The notes beneath the pieces are model-generated. The model was given only the letters and a program-made list of their open reading frames with translations, was not told the DNA's origin and searched no databases. DNA of 64,000 bases from Blastobasis lacticolella. Its lineage: Eukaryota; Arthropoda; Insecta; Lepidoptera; Blastobasidae. The stretch is from assembly GCA_905147135.1 (NCBI GenBank), contig LR990049.1:12231428-12295427 (forward strand), written 5' to 3'. Of the stretch, positions 21,969-34,259 are shown in pieces; position 1 is the first letter of the stretch; every line of letters begins with the position of its first letter. Made by a program: the position numbers and the translations under genes.

Positions 21969-22165
21969 GACAAATTCACACAGCGCCATCTAGCCCCAAA
22001 CTAAGCAAAGCTTGGTCCAAGGGTGATAGATTACTAATCTACTACTAAAATACTTTTTTAAATACATACACAGAATTTCTGCCCGGTCGGGAATTGACCC
22101 CAGTCCCGGGTTCCTGCGTAGACAGGCATGTTCACCACTCAACCACGCAGATCGTCAAATGTCAA
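21969..22165 (-). repeat. tRNA-derived SINE, family 2 (decayed)
   Basis: gacaaattcacacagcgcca and tctagccccaaactaagcaa match 15421-15460. The tRNA-like head (reverse of cggtcgggaattgaccccag ... cactcaaccacgcagatcgtc) is present but mutated in the B box. Confidence 0.75.
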
Positions 22166-22169
22166 AAAC

Positions 22170-23220
22170 AAGAAAATTTTATTTCAATTAAATCTTCTTA
22201 ATTCGTTCATTCATTTTTTCCAAAATATCATACCATGTTGCTAACGCAACCATGCCTCCAAAAGTCATTAAATATTAATCTATAACAAGGTGCTTAATTA
22301 CTCAGAAGTTAAATAAATTCGACTTAATTTTCCGTAAGTAAATCCAGACTCCCTAACTACCCACTTGAAAATAACTAAGTAGCCTTCCAGTCTGAAATTA
22401 AAAAGGAATCTCCGTGATTACACGACGGCTTACAAGGGAGAATTAATAAGGTTTACTGTTAATAATTATTTTGCAGGAGGGTAAGTACAAAATGGGGTGA
22501 ACGATGCCCACTGCGCCCTCGGCTGGCAAGGGGCGGTTAATTAATAGTAGAACTACCCGGATCGGGTGGTCTGCAGGGTATCCCTTGCCATAAGAACTTT
22601 AATATAAATACTAGGGCCCAACTAATATTTTCTAGGGTTCGTTCCTAGAAAATATTACACAGTTTACGAGTGGAACGAGAAGTCTTAGTAATTCATTACA
22701 TATTTTACTGAGAAGGTAATGTTTCTTGTTTAGCTTACTGTTTTCTAGGTAGGCTCTAAAAAAACATTCAAACACGTATCGACGCCATTATTATACAAGC
22801 CCTCTTCTCATCAATGGCTTACTTAAAATAGACATACCTTCTTACACAATAACGCACATCTCACAGACAACTATTCCGAAACTCTCTTTTCAACAGTTAC
22901 GCCAAACTGAAATATAATAACAAAGTTATACTAGCTTTTATATCAATATCTGAACTTTCAATAATGTCTATTCCAGATCCTGGTATAGTCATGCTGTGGT
23001 TTATGCAATCAATAGACCTACTTGTGATGCCGGTGGTGGCCGATGCAATTCAATTTTGCGGGCCAGCGGCGAAAAACGCCATTCTCCTACATTTCAATTT
23101 ATAACGAGCTGTGATTTTAAATTACACTTATCATCTTAGCTCCAGGGCGTCCATTGCTGGAAATAATTTCCTCAGATTTCCAATACAGGGTGCATGCAAG
23201 AGCGCGCTTTAATTTATTTT
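22170..23220. other. Unassigned DNA
   Basis: Nothing recognised. A local inverted motif gttcgttcctagaaaatatt / aatattttctagggttcg lies at about 22624-22655. Confidence 0.4.
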
Positions 23221-23225
23221 TTTAA

Positions 23226-23300
23226 TTCAAATCATGACAAACGAGCAGACAGTTCACCTGATGGAAAGCCGTAACTGTCGCACATAACATCTACGATTCA
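23226..23300 (-). repeat. 3' tail fragment, 'cacctgatgg' family
   Basis: catgacaaacgagcagacag then ttcacctgatggaaagccgt, and the gcacataacatctacgattc block that recurs in the opposite orientation at 48160-48185. Confidence 0.6.
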
Positions 23301-23371
23301 CGAAATTAGGTTTCACCAAAATGCAAAACATAACGTCACTGTCATTGTATGTAAAAAAAACAATCATATTG

Positions 23372-23702
23372 GCGTTAATATACTGGGTGAGCTCTCGCGC
23401 ACGAGGCCCCGGGGTCCGCCTTGACAACGATCCAGGATTTGGCAGATAAGATAATTACAGTGGAGCGACTGCCATCTGACGTCTGTGACCCTGCTACGAG
23501 GGGAACCTGAACAGATTGGATCATTCAGTCGTCTAAATGTGCAGGTTTCTTCACGATGTTTTCCCTCACCGTAAGAGCATCGGTTAGCATTCAACAAATG
23601 TACATAACTCAGATAAGAGTCATTGGTTCATGACCGCAGTGGGGTTCGAACCCGGTACTCCTCGCTGACGAGTCGGATACTTCAACCACTAGGCCACCGA
23701 CC
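23372..23702 (-). repeat. tRNA-headed SINE, family 1 (near full length)
   Basis: The most complete copy. In reverse complement it begins ggtcggtggcctagtggttg (A-box region), then gagtaccgggttcgaacccc (B box). It continues through atgtacatttgttgaatgc, the gagggaaaacatcgtgaaga block and the cagatggcagtcgctccact block, and ends near ataccgcc-type sequence next to 23372. The 77-residue minus frame is a by-product. A Pol III promoter is visible but activity cannot be judged. Confidence 0.85.
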
Positions 23703-23870
23703 CTCAACTGTGTGTATTGAAATGATATGTCTCATGCCTGGCTTTTGTGGGCTACCTTATCCTTCAAATCTGAACACAACAAGCATACAATAGATGGTTG
23801 TTGATTATAGTTTTTGAGAGGCACATGATCGGACTGTCCACCTGATGGACCTTAGCCAAAGGAAATTATT
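23703..23870. repeat. Unknown repeat module shared with 14715-14780
   Basis: tgtctcatgcctggcttttg and accttatccttcaaatctga match 14721-14765. It is followed by a further 'gactgtccacctgatgga' tail-like motif. Confidence 0.5.
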
Positions 23871-23874
23871 TTTA

Positions 23875-26835
23875 TAGTCCGATTAGTATTTGATACCGAA
23901 GAGTTTCTACGGCGCCCAGGATATTAAATAAAAACAATTTGCCACCTAACGCATTGTTTGTCCGCATTCTATGAGGCCTGCCGTCTTCCAGTTAGTAGCC
24001 ATTCAGGATCCCAACAGCCGTTACAACGAGCAATATACCCTGTCCATTTTCATTTAAGTTCCATTTGCCCGTGGTAGGAATGTGTGGTATTAGTACGCCT
24101 GAGTACTCCGTCTAAATCGGCCCATCGTACCATCATAGCATTGAAGGTAAATGTCAGTATTGGTTTATCCAAAATATTATTATAATGCGAAAGTAACTGT
24201 TCAACCGTGAATGCATAACTGACAATTAGATATCTAAACAGTTGCAAGGAATTGGATGAAATTTGGTAAGGAGATAGATCGCAACCAGATGAAGGGTACG
24301 GGCCATTTTTTCTTTCTTTTTTAAAAAGTATCCGAATTTTACGCGGGTGAATGCGCGAGCGAAAGCTGTACTTTCTTTATGCCTACCAACATAGTTATCT
24401 GGTACGCAAAATAAAAATATCTTATGAATAATATAGTACATTAATAGAGCCAGTCTCAGGATCTCCAGCGGAAGACTTGGATGAACAGTCTCGGAAGCCG
24501 ATTGGTTCCCCGTGGCGGTACATTATAAATTATTAGAAAAAGGTAGGACAGACCTCTCTGCAGGTCGTCTGCTCGTCTGAATTTGATTATTTCAACATTC
24601 GAGCCTTTTTATGGCTTTGATGCTTGTCCTTTATGATGTTGACTCCTTATTTCAGATCTAAACTAGGTAATGTCCGTTTAACTGCGATTCTGCCATAAGG
24701 AGCTCCTAAACCTGATGCTCACGTAAAATCCGGTACGAAAATCACTAACCGAATTCCATTCATTATTTTCAGAACACTTGTTTGTTTTTTTACCGACCCA
24801 TCAATAATGGAAACTGCCACGTCAGACAATTCCAGACTTTCACTGAAACAGTACCTGTCCCCGTCTAACTACTGAAGAGCAAGCAAGACCGTGAGTTGGA
24901 AAGTAAATAAGTGCGCCACCGTGGACATCACTAAGCAAGTCACGATTCTGGCGATCTAATTTGGCGTTCCCAAAAAGTGCTAGTAGCATTTGAAAAGTCG
25001 GAATTAGTTCGAACCAATTGGAGTTCTCGGCGCTGAATGCGACGGCGCTGTCCTAATTTTCGACATTATGATTCTGCGGCTTTGATGGACCCTCCGATTC
25101 AATTATGGCCTTCTTTTAACGGAATCTAATTTATTTGCGCAGAGATATTATAATTATGGTGACTTTCAATTGATTCTTGATACGAACGGTGTCAAGTTGT
25201 TTGTTCGTTTATGAGAACAACTCTGAAAGCGCGCAAAAACAGCTGTTTGATATATTTTGGCAGAATTCGTTTTCAATTTGAACAGCTGATTTTTTTGCGA
25301 TTTCAGAGTTAGTGTGATAGTAAAAGTTCTTTGTTATCACGAGCACATACATATTACCTGATTTTTTTTCTAACAGGAATGTCTCTCAAGAACTTCACTC
25401 GAATAAAGTGATAGGGATGGATGATAACATCACTAGCATCGGCGGTTAACTTGCTGCCGTATATATTTACGCCACATTCATTATTGCCCTAATACACTGC
25501 CGATTGGGAAAGTGCTGATGAAAAGACAATATCGGTCCTTTTTATCGTGTCCTTTGTTATGACGTGATTCTGTAACATAGTTCCTTCGTGAAAAGTCACA
25601 TTGATACTACTGTAACGTTAGTTACTGCCCATTTCTAGCACTTATTCGGAGTGGAGTTCCTGAGAGGACGTCCTATTAGCTATAATTTAGCTTCTACAAG
25701 GTTGTTTAGGGTACAAGCTAAATTATTTCTAAATAAAATTAATTTGTAGTCATCCTGTACTTCTAAATAAAGTGATTTCAAAATAAGTTGTTTCTTTTTT
25801 ATATTTTTAGTACATTAGTATTCTTCCTTTCTTCTTTTTCCGAGAACGAGACTTCGACACACATGACAATTGTGAAAATCGTCGTACCCATTTCTTTTTA
25901 AAATAATTTATTTAACACAAACCACTTGTATTTACCACAACTTCATTCAGTAAGCACTGGAAATCAGAGCGAAACACACTTAGTTTATTTCCTGGAATAA
26001 ATGATTTTCGCGCACTCTCGCAGTTTCGCTGAAATATTGATGCTATAAAGTTTGCAATTTTAAAAGAGTAATGGCGGATTCCAGGTGTTTGCAATCACTA
26101 TTGGAAATTTAAATAAAATGAACTTAGTTATGAAAGTATCATCAAGGATTGTCGTCGTTTTAGTCAAGTTAGTAACGGTAGCTATAAACTTTAGATAAAA
26201 TCACCTAATATATTTATTAGAAGTCGTAATTTTGAGAAGTCATCGTTTTTAGAAGACGTTATTAACCGGCGAATGGTTTCTAGCGATTATATTGATACTT
26301 ATACAAATATTATATATCAAATCATTATCCCTAAAGTCAATACCTACCTGCATCTGCTTTCACTAAATTTAAGCTTGAAATACCACTGACCTAATGTACT
26401 TTTTTAAAAGGCCTAATGAACTACAGTCCGATCATAGCTCGATTAATCCAAAACTGCGTAGTTCAGTTTTAGCCATTTATCCGTAAAACCTATTTTCAGA
26501 AGACTTGATGTTCGTTTGAAAATAACTTCATCAGGAAAAACCCTAATAAATGGTGGCGAACTATCTTCACTCCAATCGTCAAAGTTTAGGGCTACAAAAA
26601 TACCATCCTTCTGAGTTCACAAAAATTTAACTTTCCGAAAAACTCTTTCATAGAAGCCTTATCCTATCAATTGATAGGAGAACGTTAATTAATCCCCTTA
26701 TTTTACCCTACAAAAAGTCTGCCAAATCTGTCGAGCTGTTTTCAACTCTTTATCTTTGTAATGTCTCAATTGATTTTAATTTGTAACTTTAAAGATACCT
26801 CCCTACATACAAAACTCATGGTCTCCTGGGCACAA
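23875..26835. other. Unassigned DNA, about 3 kb
   Basis: No gene or recurring element recognised. 26221-26258 carries two to three units of the short repeat seen at 8044-8107, in opposite orientation, followed by ttattaaccggc. The 60-78 residue frames here have no family resemblance. Confidence 0.4.
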
Positions 26836-26845
26836 ATTTTTTGTA

Positions 26846-27445
26846 TCGCTCGTCTCGATTCGAATTTCAATTTTGTTTTTCGGAATAAGAGTTCAATATC
26901 TTTTCAATCACATTGGCAGTACCGAAAGATCATCATCATCATCATCATCGTCCTAGCGCTTATCCCGGCCTCTGCCAGGGCCCGCTTTCCTACTTAATCT
27001 TCTCCACTTCGCCCGGTCTTTGGCATCCTCTCGCCGTAATGGTGCCGTAATGCTATGGTTCTCGCATTCGACTCAGCGATGTCAATCCTGATCGGGGCCT
27101 CTTTTCTGATACCGGCAGATTCAGGCACCTATTTCCCACTTATCCCTGAGGCTTACGCAACACGTAACCAAACCAGCGCAGATGAGCCTCCTCGATCTTA
27201 TCTGCGATATCCTCCTTCACGCCAAGGCTGCCATGGATGTACTGGTTACGTACTCGATCGAGTCGCGTAACTCCGCACATCCACCGCAGCAGCTTCATTT
27301 CCTTGGCGTGGTTTTTGCGAACGTGTTTCGTCGGCAATGCCAAACAAGTATGGTTTAAAAATAGGGGTAATCAGCATCATGCACCAAAATATACAATTCT
27401 TCATGCCGAAAATAAAAATTGAAAACCGTCTTAATTTGAACCTCA
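26846..27445. mobile_element. Palindromic element split by an RTE insertion
   Basis: 26846-26925 (tcgctcgtctcgattcgaat, ttcaattttgtttttcgg) is one half of the family seen intact at 30121-30285 and at 57113-57313. 27345-27445 (ggggtaatcagcatcatgca, cttcatgccgaaaataaaaa) is an inverted half of the same family and matches 57165-57220 in reverse. The intervening 26926-27343 is an RTE 3' end, so the RTE inserted into the palindrome. Confidence 0.6.
26926..27343 (-). pseudogene. RTE-like LINE, C-terminal fragment
   Basis: Minus-strand reading gives HAKEMKLLRWMCGVTRLDRV, RNQYIHGSLGVKEDIADKIE and EAHLRWFGYVLRK. Further on come VGNRCLNLPVSEKRPRS, DAKDRAKWRRLSRKAGPG and a stop at 26953-26955, and finally a (gat)n tail (26932-26950). 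This is the characteristic end of a second RTE-type lineage, distinct from that at 21134-21471. Internal frameshifts and a stop interrupt the middle. It is 5'-truncated and inserted in a palindromic element. Confidence 0.85.
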
Positions 27446-27449
27446 TCTC

Positions 27450-29750
27450 AGATCCTCCCAAGCACAACTTCAATAATAACACCCATAATAACAGCAACAC
27501 ATTGTTGCAACACATGCAATGCTGGCCATCCATGTCCGTAGACAAGGACATTTGTATTCGATAAGTTTGCACACGTCGCATATGCAGAGGCGCACAACCG
27601 ATCGTTTGTGTGGCGTGTGCCCAGCATAACTCATTGGGCCGAGACGTGTTACAAGATAAATGCTCCCCGATAAATGATTTCTTGCCTGAAAATTCAATTT
27701 GTCCAGCTTAACTTAGTCGTTCCTAACTATGGAGTATAAAGTATAGGTTGATGAGATCATGTCTATTGTCGTCGCGAGTATGGATATTCAAAGTGGCATC
27801 CTTGGTCAGTGGTCACAAACATTTTTTTGTTGTATTTGATAGTAAAATAACCTAACCGACAGAAAAAGTCGGATAACCTCCGACCAAGTTTACTAAAACT
27901 CAAATATTTTCTAAACTACAGAATCGATTTTGTTAAGATAAAGCTAAGAACCATTTCAATGAAACTGGTTTTCAAGCAGAGTAAACCGCATCCAAATCGG
28001 TCCACCTGTTTGGGTGCTACCACTGTAAAGCCACAGATACACACGTCAAATATATATTACCTCTTTTTTTTCGTCGGCGGTTAAAAATACAATCAACGAT
28101 TATTGTCTATAGTTGGTTTTATTCGTAGGTACGCTTTCAGAGTTTTTTCAGAACTGTATTGATGAAATATAATATTAGTAGATACGTGATGTGCACATCA
28201 GGCGGGTTGTAAATCGCAATGATGAAAATAAAGTACCCGTAACAAATTCATCATTTGTTGCCCATTTTCTAGTTTATGTGCTCCAAGGCTATAGTCACAT
28301 GTGTGTAAAAGCACAACAATACATCGTATCTAAATTAATCAACAAAACTAAAAATAACAACTACCCTACCAACGAATACAACTATAAACAATTAAAATAA
28401 CTGAAACCAATCCCTACGAGTCTCATGGCAATTACCTTCATAGAACATTGGGAGAGGCGACTGCGAGCGAACTTTCATTGCGATTAAATAACGTATTCCA
28501 CGCGAACAATTAAAACAAACAACAAAATGGTTTTAGAATTAACAAAGCTAATTCCGGGCGACCGGTATGCATTCGACTTTTATGATTTATCCCCTTAAAA
28601 GCGCTTGGTGGAACCGTGCGGAGGTAAGCCGGAATACCGGGAATGGAATAGATACCGGTCCAGAACCGTTGAAATTAAATACTTTATTAATTTCGTGCGA
28701 AATATTGAACATATTTCGTTATCATTTAAGTGTAGCCAGCTATTGGGCGTGCGAGTTCATGTCGATCGGGTACGACCGCTTAAATAATTCGAGTAGCAAT
28801 TGTTAAAGGCTCGTTACATCGACATCTCGTTCTCTTCATCTCATCGACGTTCGAGTTAGATGGTCGGGCCCTATGGACATGAACTCGCGCGCGCTCTGAA
28901 TATAGGTATGTTTTCTTTTATTTATAAGTTAGTTACATACTTCAAGCAGATAAACACTGCTTACTGTACCTAATAAACGATGTGTCTATGGCACCGCTGT
29001 GAACTATGTCATTTTAAATTAGATCAGTCAAGTATTAGTTTAGTGTAGTAAAATTTAAGATGTACCTACTATTTACAATAACACATCAACAAAACAAAAG
29101 CGCCTATCATTTAATTAGTTTCACAAAATATACCGGTTTTACCGGTCACTGCCGGCACTGGCCGCAGGTATTCGTACATCGTAAGCGAAGGGGATATTGG
29201 CACGCGGGGCGTAAAATAAGTCTCAGGTGTAGTTGATGGCTTTTATACGCCAAAACTGATAAAATATGCTCCTTGCCGAAACCCCACCGTTACCGGTAGT
29301 TTCCCTTGGCGAAATTACGTAATTCACCGGTACCACAATTAGGCGACTATCGCTTTGCTTTGTCGGAAGGGTTAATATTGGGATTGAATAATAAATATTA
29401 TTAGTACATATTTAAATAGAAACTAATATCATCAGTATCCAATTTATATAGTTATAACCAGTATCCAATTTGAATTGAAATATCAATGCCAAATGTTCAT
29501 CAGTAGGAGAGATTTTAATATTTAACCTGAGCTGTCCGGGATTATAAGTAGCCTATGTCACTCGGGAATAATATTAGTGAAAGAATTTTTAAACTCACTT
29601 TTCTTTTTGGTGAATATAATACGGCTAAAAAGCGAAGCTCCCAGGAGGATGTGTGGCTAACTGGTTATTTTTATTTCTAGAACCCACTGAAGAGAATATA
29701 TATGTATGTAAGCTACGAAAAGTCAAAGATAGTGCCAATGAAAAGATTTT
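27450..29750. other. Unassigned DNA, about 2.3 kb
   Basis: No element recognised. The frames at 28191-28400 and 28567-28806 show no domain. Confidence 0.4.
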
Positions 29751-29754
29751 TTTT

Positions 29755-29885
29755 TTAAATCTTTATTGTGCACGGACAGATGTTTTTAGGTCTCCTAAAC
29801 GCCAACTATCGCTACAAAGTGGAATTTTTCTTTTACTCGTTGACGTAAGATAACCTACGGCGCCCTCACAGTCTATGAAGGCCGA
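29755..29885. repeat. Dispersed repeat shared with 5985-6130
   Basis: Second copy of that family, preceded by a T-rich/A-rich edge (29745-29760, tttttttttaaatctttatt). In reverse this edge would be a polyadenylated 3' end, which suggests a minus-strand LINE tail. Confidence 0.5.
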
Positions 29886-30120
29886 TAATTTTTATTTATT
29901 TATTTCCATACAGTTTTACAACAATAAAATTTAGTTATAATTGTAGAATTCAAAGTTGCAATGCCAATAACAAAACTGCGGTTTAAAATTTTAAATAAAC
30001 AAAGAAAAGGGAAGCACCATTTTCTGTTGCATTTTTTCAATACTGCGATCTCCAACCCGCTTGTCAAGCGCGTAGACTAATGTGGTGGAGTTTCAAATTC
30101 AGCAGTGGACCGCTGGGGCC

Positions 30121-30285
30121 CTATTTTTGAACCGCTCGCCTCGAGTCGAACGGTTTTCAATTTTGATTATCGGCATGAAAAATTTAATATTTTTTAAATT
30201 ACATTGGCAACACGGGATCGGTTAAAAAAAAAGCTAAATCAAAATTAAAAATTGACTCGAGGCGAGCGATCCAAAAATAACCCTG
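30121..30285. mobile_element. Palindromic MITE-like element
   Basis: Arms 30121-30166 (ctatttttgaaccgctcgcc, tcgagtcgaacggttttcaa) and 30238-30285 (in reverse: agggttatttttggatcgct, cgcctcgagtcaattt) pair along about 45 bp. The centre is short and AT-rich with acattggcaacacgg. Related halves occur at 26846-27445 and 57113-57313. Non-coding, non-autonomous. Confidence 0.75.
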
Positions 30286-30289
30286 TTGT

Positions 30290-31065
30290 AGAGTGCACAT
30301 TGAAATTATCATAACACATTTTAATAAAAGTGGTTGAACCACAAAACATAATACACGCTATAAGTTGGAGCTTTTCAGTTTACCTTTATATAACATACCA
30401 AATCCACTTCTAGTTCCGAAATACACAAACTAAGTTTAGACCATATACTTACCTACATTGATACAGTCATCTAAATTCGGTTCGGGCGTGACCTGAACTC
30501 CAATACGGGTCCAGTGGTTTCCTACTTAATTTGTACCGCAAATAAGCCCTCAAGAAGATCTATCTAATTATCCTGTTGTACCGAACTTGAAATTGCCGAC
30601 TATCAGTGAAGTTTCAGTTGTTGCAATATGCAGCGAAATAAAGAAAATTTTCAAAGTGAACAGGAATTAATTATTATATTCATGATCCAATATTTTTCAT
30701 TTACGAATGTTTATTTTTTTGCTGCCTTAGCGAAAGCCAGCGGAATTTTATATAGCTCGGTACGGAGGGGATCGTTTTAATGCTGCTCCCGGTTCAGTCT
30801 GATCCGGTTTAAGCCGGTTGAATCCGGTTTCCTAGCTAAATAATAAGACTAGACAACGCGGAACATGAGAACTAGCGTACCTACGTACCTCTCCCTTAAT
30901 CTAGCATTTAGCTATTTCCCGCTAAATTTGAAATGCAAGTACTCTTTAAGCTGGTATATTTTAGTGTACGTGAAGGTAGTAGGCACGCTTTTGTACACAT
31001 AAGTTGTAAAAGTTAAAAGTGGTTTACGTATTCAACGAATAGAAAAATTAACAGACTGTAAGATC
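30290..31065. other. Unassigned DNA
   Basis: Nothing recognised apart from a minor run of ccggtt words at 30790-30835. Confidence 0.4.
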
Positions 31066-31067
31066 GT

Positions 31068-31206
31068 TCAAGAGGTATATTAGATGTCTCTTCAGAGGCA
31101 GGCAACGCATTGAAAACTCCCCTGGTGTTACTGATGTCCATAGGCGGCGGTGACCACTTTCCATCAGGTAGCCCGCTTGCCTGTCTGCCGTATACATACA
31201 TAAAAA
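31068..31206 (+). repeat. SINE/LINE 3' tail, 'cacctgatggaaagtggtc' family
   Basis: caggcaacgcattgaaaact, tggtgttactgatgtccata and cggtgaccactttccatcag precede cgcttgcctgtctgcc and an A tract at 31201-31206. The orientation is plus because the A-rich end is at the right. Confidence 0.75.
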
Positions 31207-31209
31207 ACT

Positions 31210-33260
31210 GTAACCGACTTCACCACATCCACTTCACAAAAGTCGTAATCAGACGACTTGAAAATCGTATTCCAAAGGTCAAAGAGCGTTCGGTGAATTT
31301 ATTTGTGACCCTTCGATTACAAATTTGATGACGCCACGAGCAACTCTATTGACATTTGGGGTGCTCATAGGAATTCTGCAGACTCGTGATCTAAATGTTG
31401 ATAGCCGGATTACGGCTCCCCTGTCCGATCAAACTTAGCTTCGGAGCCCTCTCTGATGGCTTCTAATTAAGGCATGCCTAATGGAAAGACACGCAGTTAC
31501 GTAATTCAGTGGCACCCGCAAGATTCCATTATGTATGCATAAATATAACGTTCAAACCGCTTACATCTCTCTCCACTAAGCACGATCATACAGAATAAGT
31601 AACAAGTTCATCGAGTTTTCGTCGAAATGAACAAATATGTTGCGAAACAAACTAAATAGCTAGTATCATTGAATACCCAAGGGAGTTATCCTTATTATTT
31701 CACCCCAGTTGCTAATTTTATTGTAGTCGGTAATACCAATTTAATAACAAAGCATCGTTGAGACTGCACGGTGAGATTAATCAGCACAGATTGGCCTTAA
31801 GGCGGTCCTGTCTGACATTATTGCATCTCAGGGCAAGAACTCAGTGTTTTCTCGTCTTAATTAAAGGAGAGATTCTGCGACCCTCCACCAAGCGTTTGCT
31901 AGAAATTACTTAATGTCGATTCAAGTTAATTAACTTCAGTTATTTTAATCGAGAACTACAGTAATTGAAACCCAACGAGCGTACCGTATCTTCGCTTTAA
32001 TTTGTTTTTCGTATAGACACCGACTGTAGGCTTTACGTATACGTATGTGTGTGCGACTATTTATGGCAGAGAGGGCGATGTTAAAAGCGATATTTCCTCA
32101 TCGTGATGTATGGGGATCTTGCCTGCGAGCTGTAATGAGAAATTCCGATGTCACTGCTTTTTGTATGACGGGCTGAGCGGCACTTTTGAGCGGGCGCATT
32201 TATATAAATTTATGTACACGTCATGGTTAGCTATGAGAAACAGGCTTCATGCGTCAATAATGTATCCGAACACAGAACAAGGCACATCGTTACGATGCTC
32301 ATGAACAAAATAACCCTAACCCAACGGAGATTCTCAAGATTTCACCGAATATAATACTTCTGATATGGTGTACGCTGTGTTTCAAAACTTCATTTCAATT
32401 TTGTCCTTATTGCCTGCGGGCAAGAAAGCTTTTCGCATCACAATACGTCGTAGTGGTAAAGTTATTTCCCTTGAAAGGGCTCAATTTTGTGTGAGACGAT
32501 AACATTTTCATGATTATACGCCGGATATTTTTCTTTTACATATTATAAACTTTCCATCTACTTTTCTAGAACAGTGTATAGGTACATATTATTTGCAAAA
32601 GAGTGACGTTTTTATGTAGGTACATTTTATGTGTGTTTTCAATGTGTGTTATTAAAGAGCATTTAAATATAGTTATACTCATTCACAACAATCATTAATT
32701 AAATCACGACCCTAATATGCCCATGTCTTTGATAATTAAAAATAAGTATTGTTTTATGAAAACCTAATTTCGCCTTTATGAACATTTCGTGTCACTTCAT
32801 TCTATCTGGGCGCGATAATCCTTCCTTAAGACTTAAGACTAACGTCGAGCCTAAGTAATGAAAATGAAGCTTTTTAAAAGCCTTTTTGTAACCGTAGCAA
32901 ATTGCCATGACTGCCGGGCCATTATTACTTCTTTATTTAATTAAATCGGTGGCGATTTTTGCCCGGGCCTAATGTTACGCAAAACCTTTGTAATTTCACC
33001 CCGAGCCGACATGCAAGGGGGCGTATACAGCTACAGCGGTGAAAAGGTTGCGTGACAACTAAGGCCGGCGTAGAACACCGGCGATCGCCTAATTCTTACT
33101 TTTTCAGAATAATTAGCATTACGCCACGTGGCACCACGAAGTGACCTCGTTGAATACATTTGTTGAGTTACAGTTTCTTTATAAACCTGTAATAGTACTA
33201 CGACGTGCGCGACACAGCAAAGAACTGCGACAAATATCTGGTATCTGTTATCGACTGGTA
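31210..33260. other. Unassigned DNA, about 2 kb
   Basis: No gene, repeat or RNA recognised. Confidence 0.4.
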
Positions 33261-33265
33261 GATAA

Positions 33266-33525
33266 TGCTATTTTAGCTTGAAGTCCGCCATTGGACTTTT
33301 AGCCCCGCTTGCACCAAATTCTTAAACACGTTAATAATGACATTTAAATTTTTTTGTATTATTTTTTTATTTAGGTATCAACTTCAATGCGACTGAGAAT
33401 TTGGTGCAAGCCGCATGTGTGTGCATGAACTATAAATATTTTATTTATTTAAAACTTTATTGCACAAATTACAGCAATTGGCGGGCTTATAACCATTGAG
33501 GCTTTGTCTAACAGTCAACCGGCAG
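33266..33525. repeat. Two opposed copies of a LINE 3' tail
   Basis: 33266-33300 (ttttagcttgaagtccgcca) is a plus-strand piece of the tail described at 17529-17616. 33445-33525 is a minus-strand copy (tttaaaactttattgcacaa, ggcgggcttataacc, gtctaacagtcaacc). A small inverted-repeat element lies between them. Confidence 0.55.
33307..33411. mobile_element. 105-bp MITE with exact 16-bp terminal inverted repeats
   Basis: gcttgcaccaaattct (33307-33322) and agaatttggtgcaagc (33396-33411) are perfect reverse complements. The interior is AT-rich and non-coding. No clear target duplication can be read in the flanks. Confidence 0.7.
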
Positions 33526-33529
33526 ACCA

Positions 33530-34025
33530 TGCAGAGAGTGATTAAGTAGGTGCTACTTAAGAAATAATAATAGAAATAATTAAATTAATACCATAAATAC
33601 AACGCAGTGAGCATTTAAGGATGTTTGCCAAAATTACACACGAAAAGTCGCGCTTTCATTTCAAACGGTTACGTATGAAAGGGGAAAGAAACCACGGGAA
33701 AATTGACAATTCTGATAATGTCAGTGTCGTACGCCATCCCCGTTGGACAGATAGCGTAGCTTTTTCCAGGCTGACAATAAAGAGCAAATTCAAGATTTAG
33801 CGGGAAAATCCGGTACGTGCCATTTAGCGAGATCAATCATGCGCACAAATTTACTCTCGCGAAACTCGACGGTAAATGTAGCGAGGCAAATCACTTTGTA
33901 CACTGTATGATGTTACCACCGGAAAGAGGTTAAAATGGGATGGAGTGTATGTTCATAAATTCTAAATCTTAAGTTTTGCTTTTTAAAATGTAGGAGTTTT
34001 ATGGTACTATTTGTATTGCACCGCC
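33530..34025. other. Unassigned DNA
   Basis: Nothing recognised. Confidence 0.4.
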
Positions 34026-34028
34026 GCA

Positions 34029-34247
34029 GCGTCGGTGGCCTAGTGATAAAGGTATTGGACTCGCTAGCGAGAGGTACCGGTTCCGAATCCCACTGTCGCC
34101 GCGTAAAAATAACTCTTTTCTGAATTATGTACATTAGTTGAACACAAACGGATGCTTTTACGGCGAGGGAAAACATCGTGATAAAACCTGCACATTCAGG
34201 CGACACATGGTTACACAAACCATGATCCAACCTTAACACCCACATTT
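34029..34247 (+). repeat. tRNA-headed SINE, family 1 (5' two thirds)
   Basis: gcgtcggtggcctagtgata (A-box region), then aggtaccggttccgaatccc (degenerate B box). It continues with ctgaattatgtacattagtt, ggcgagggaaaacatcgtga, and ends around catggttacacaaaccatga. The 3' half, present at 14312-14515, is missing. Confidence 0.8.
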
Positions 34248-34259
34248 ATTATTGATTGC

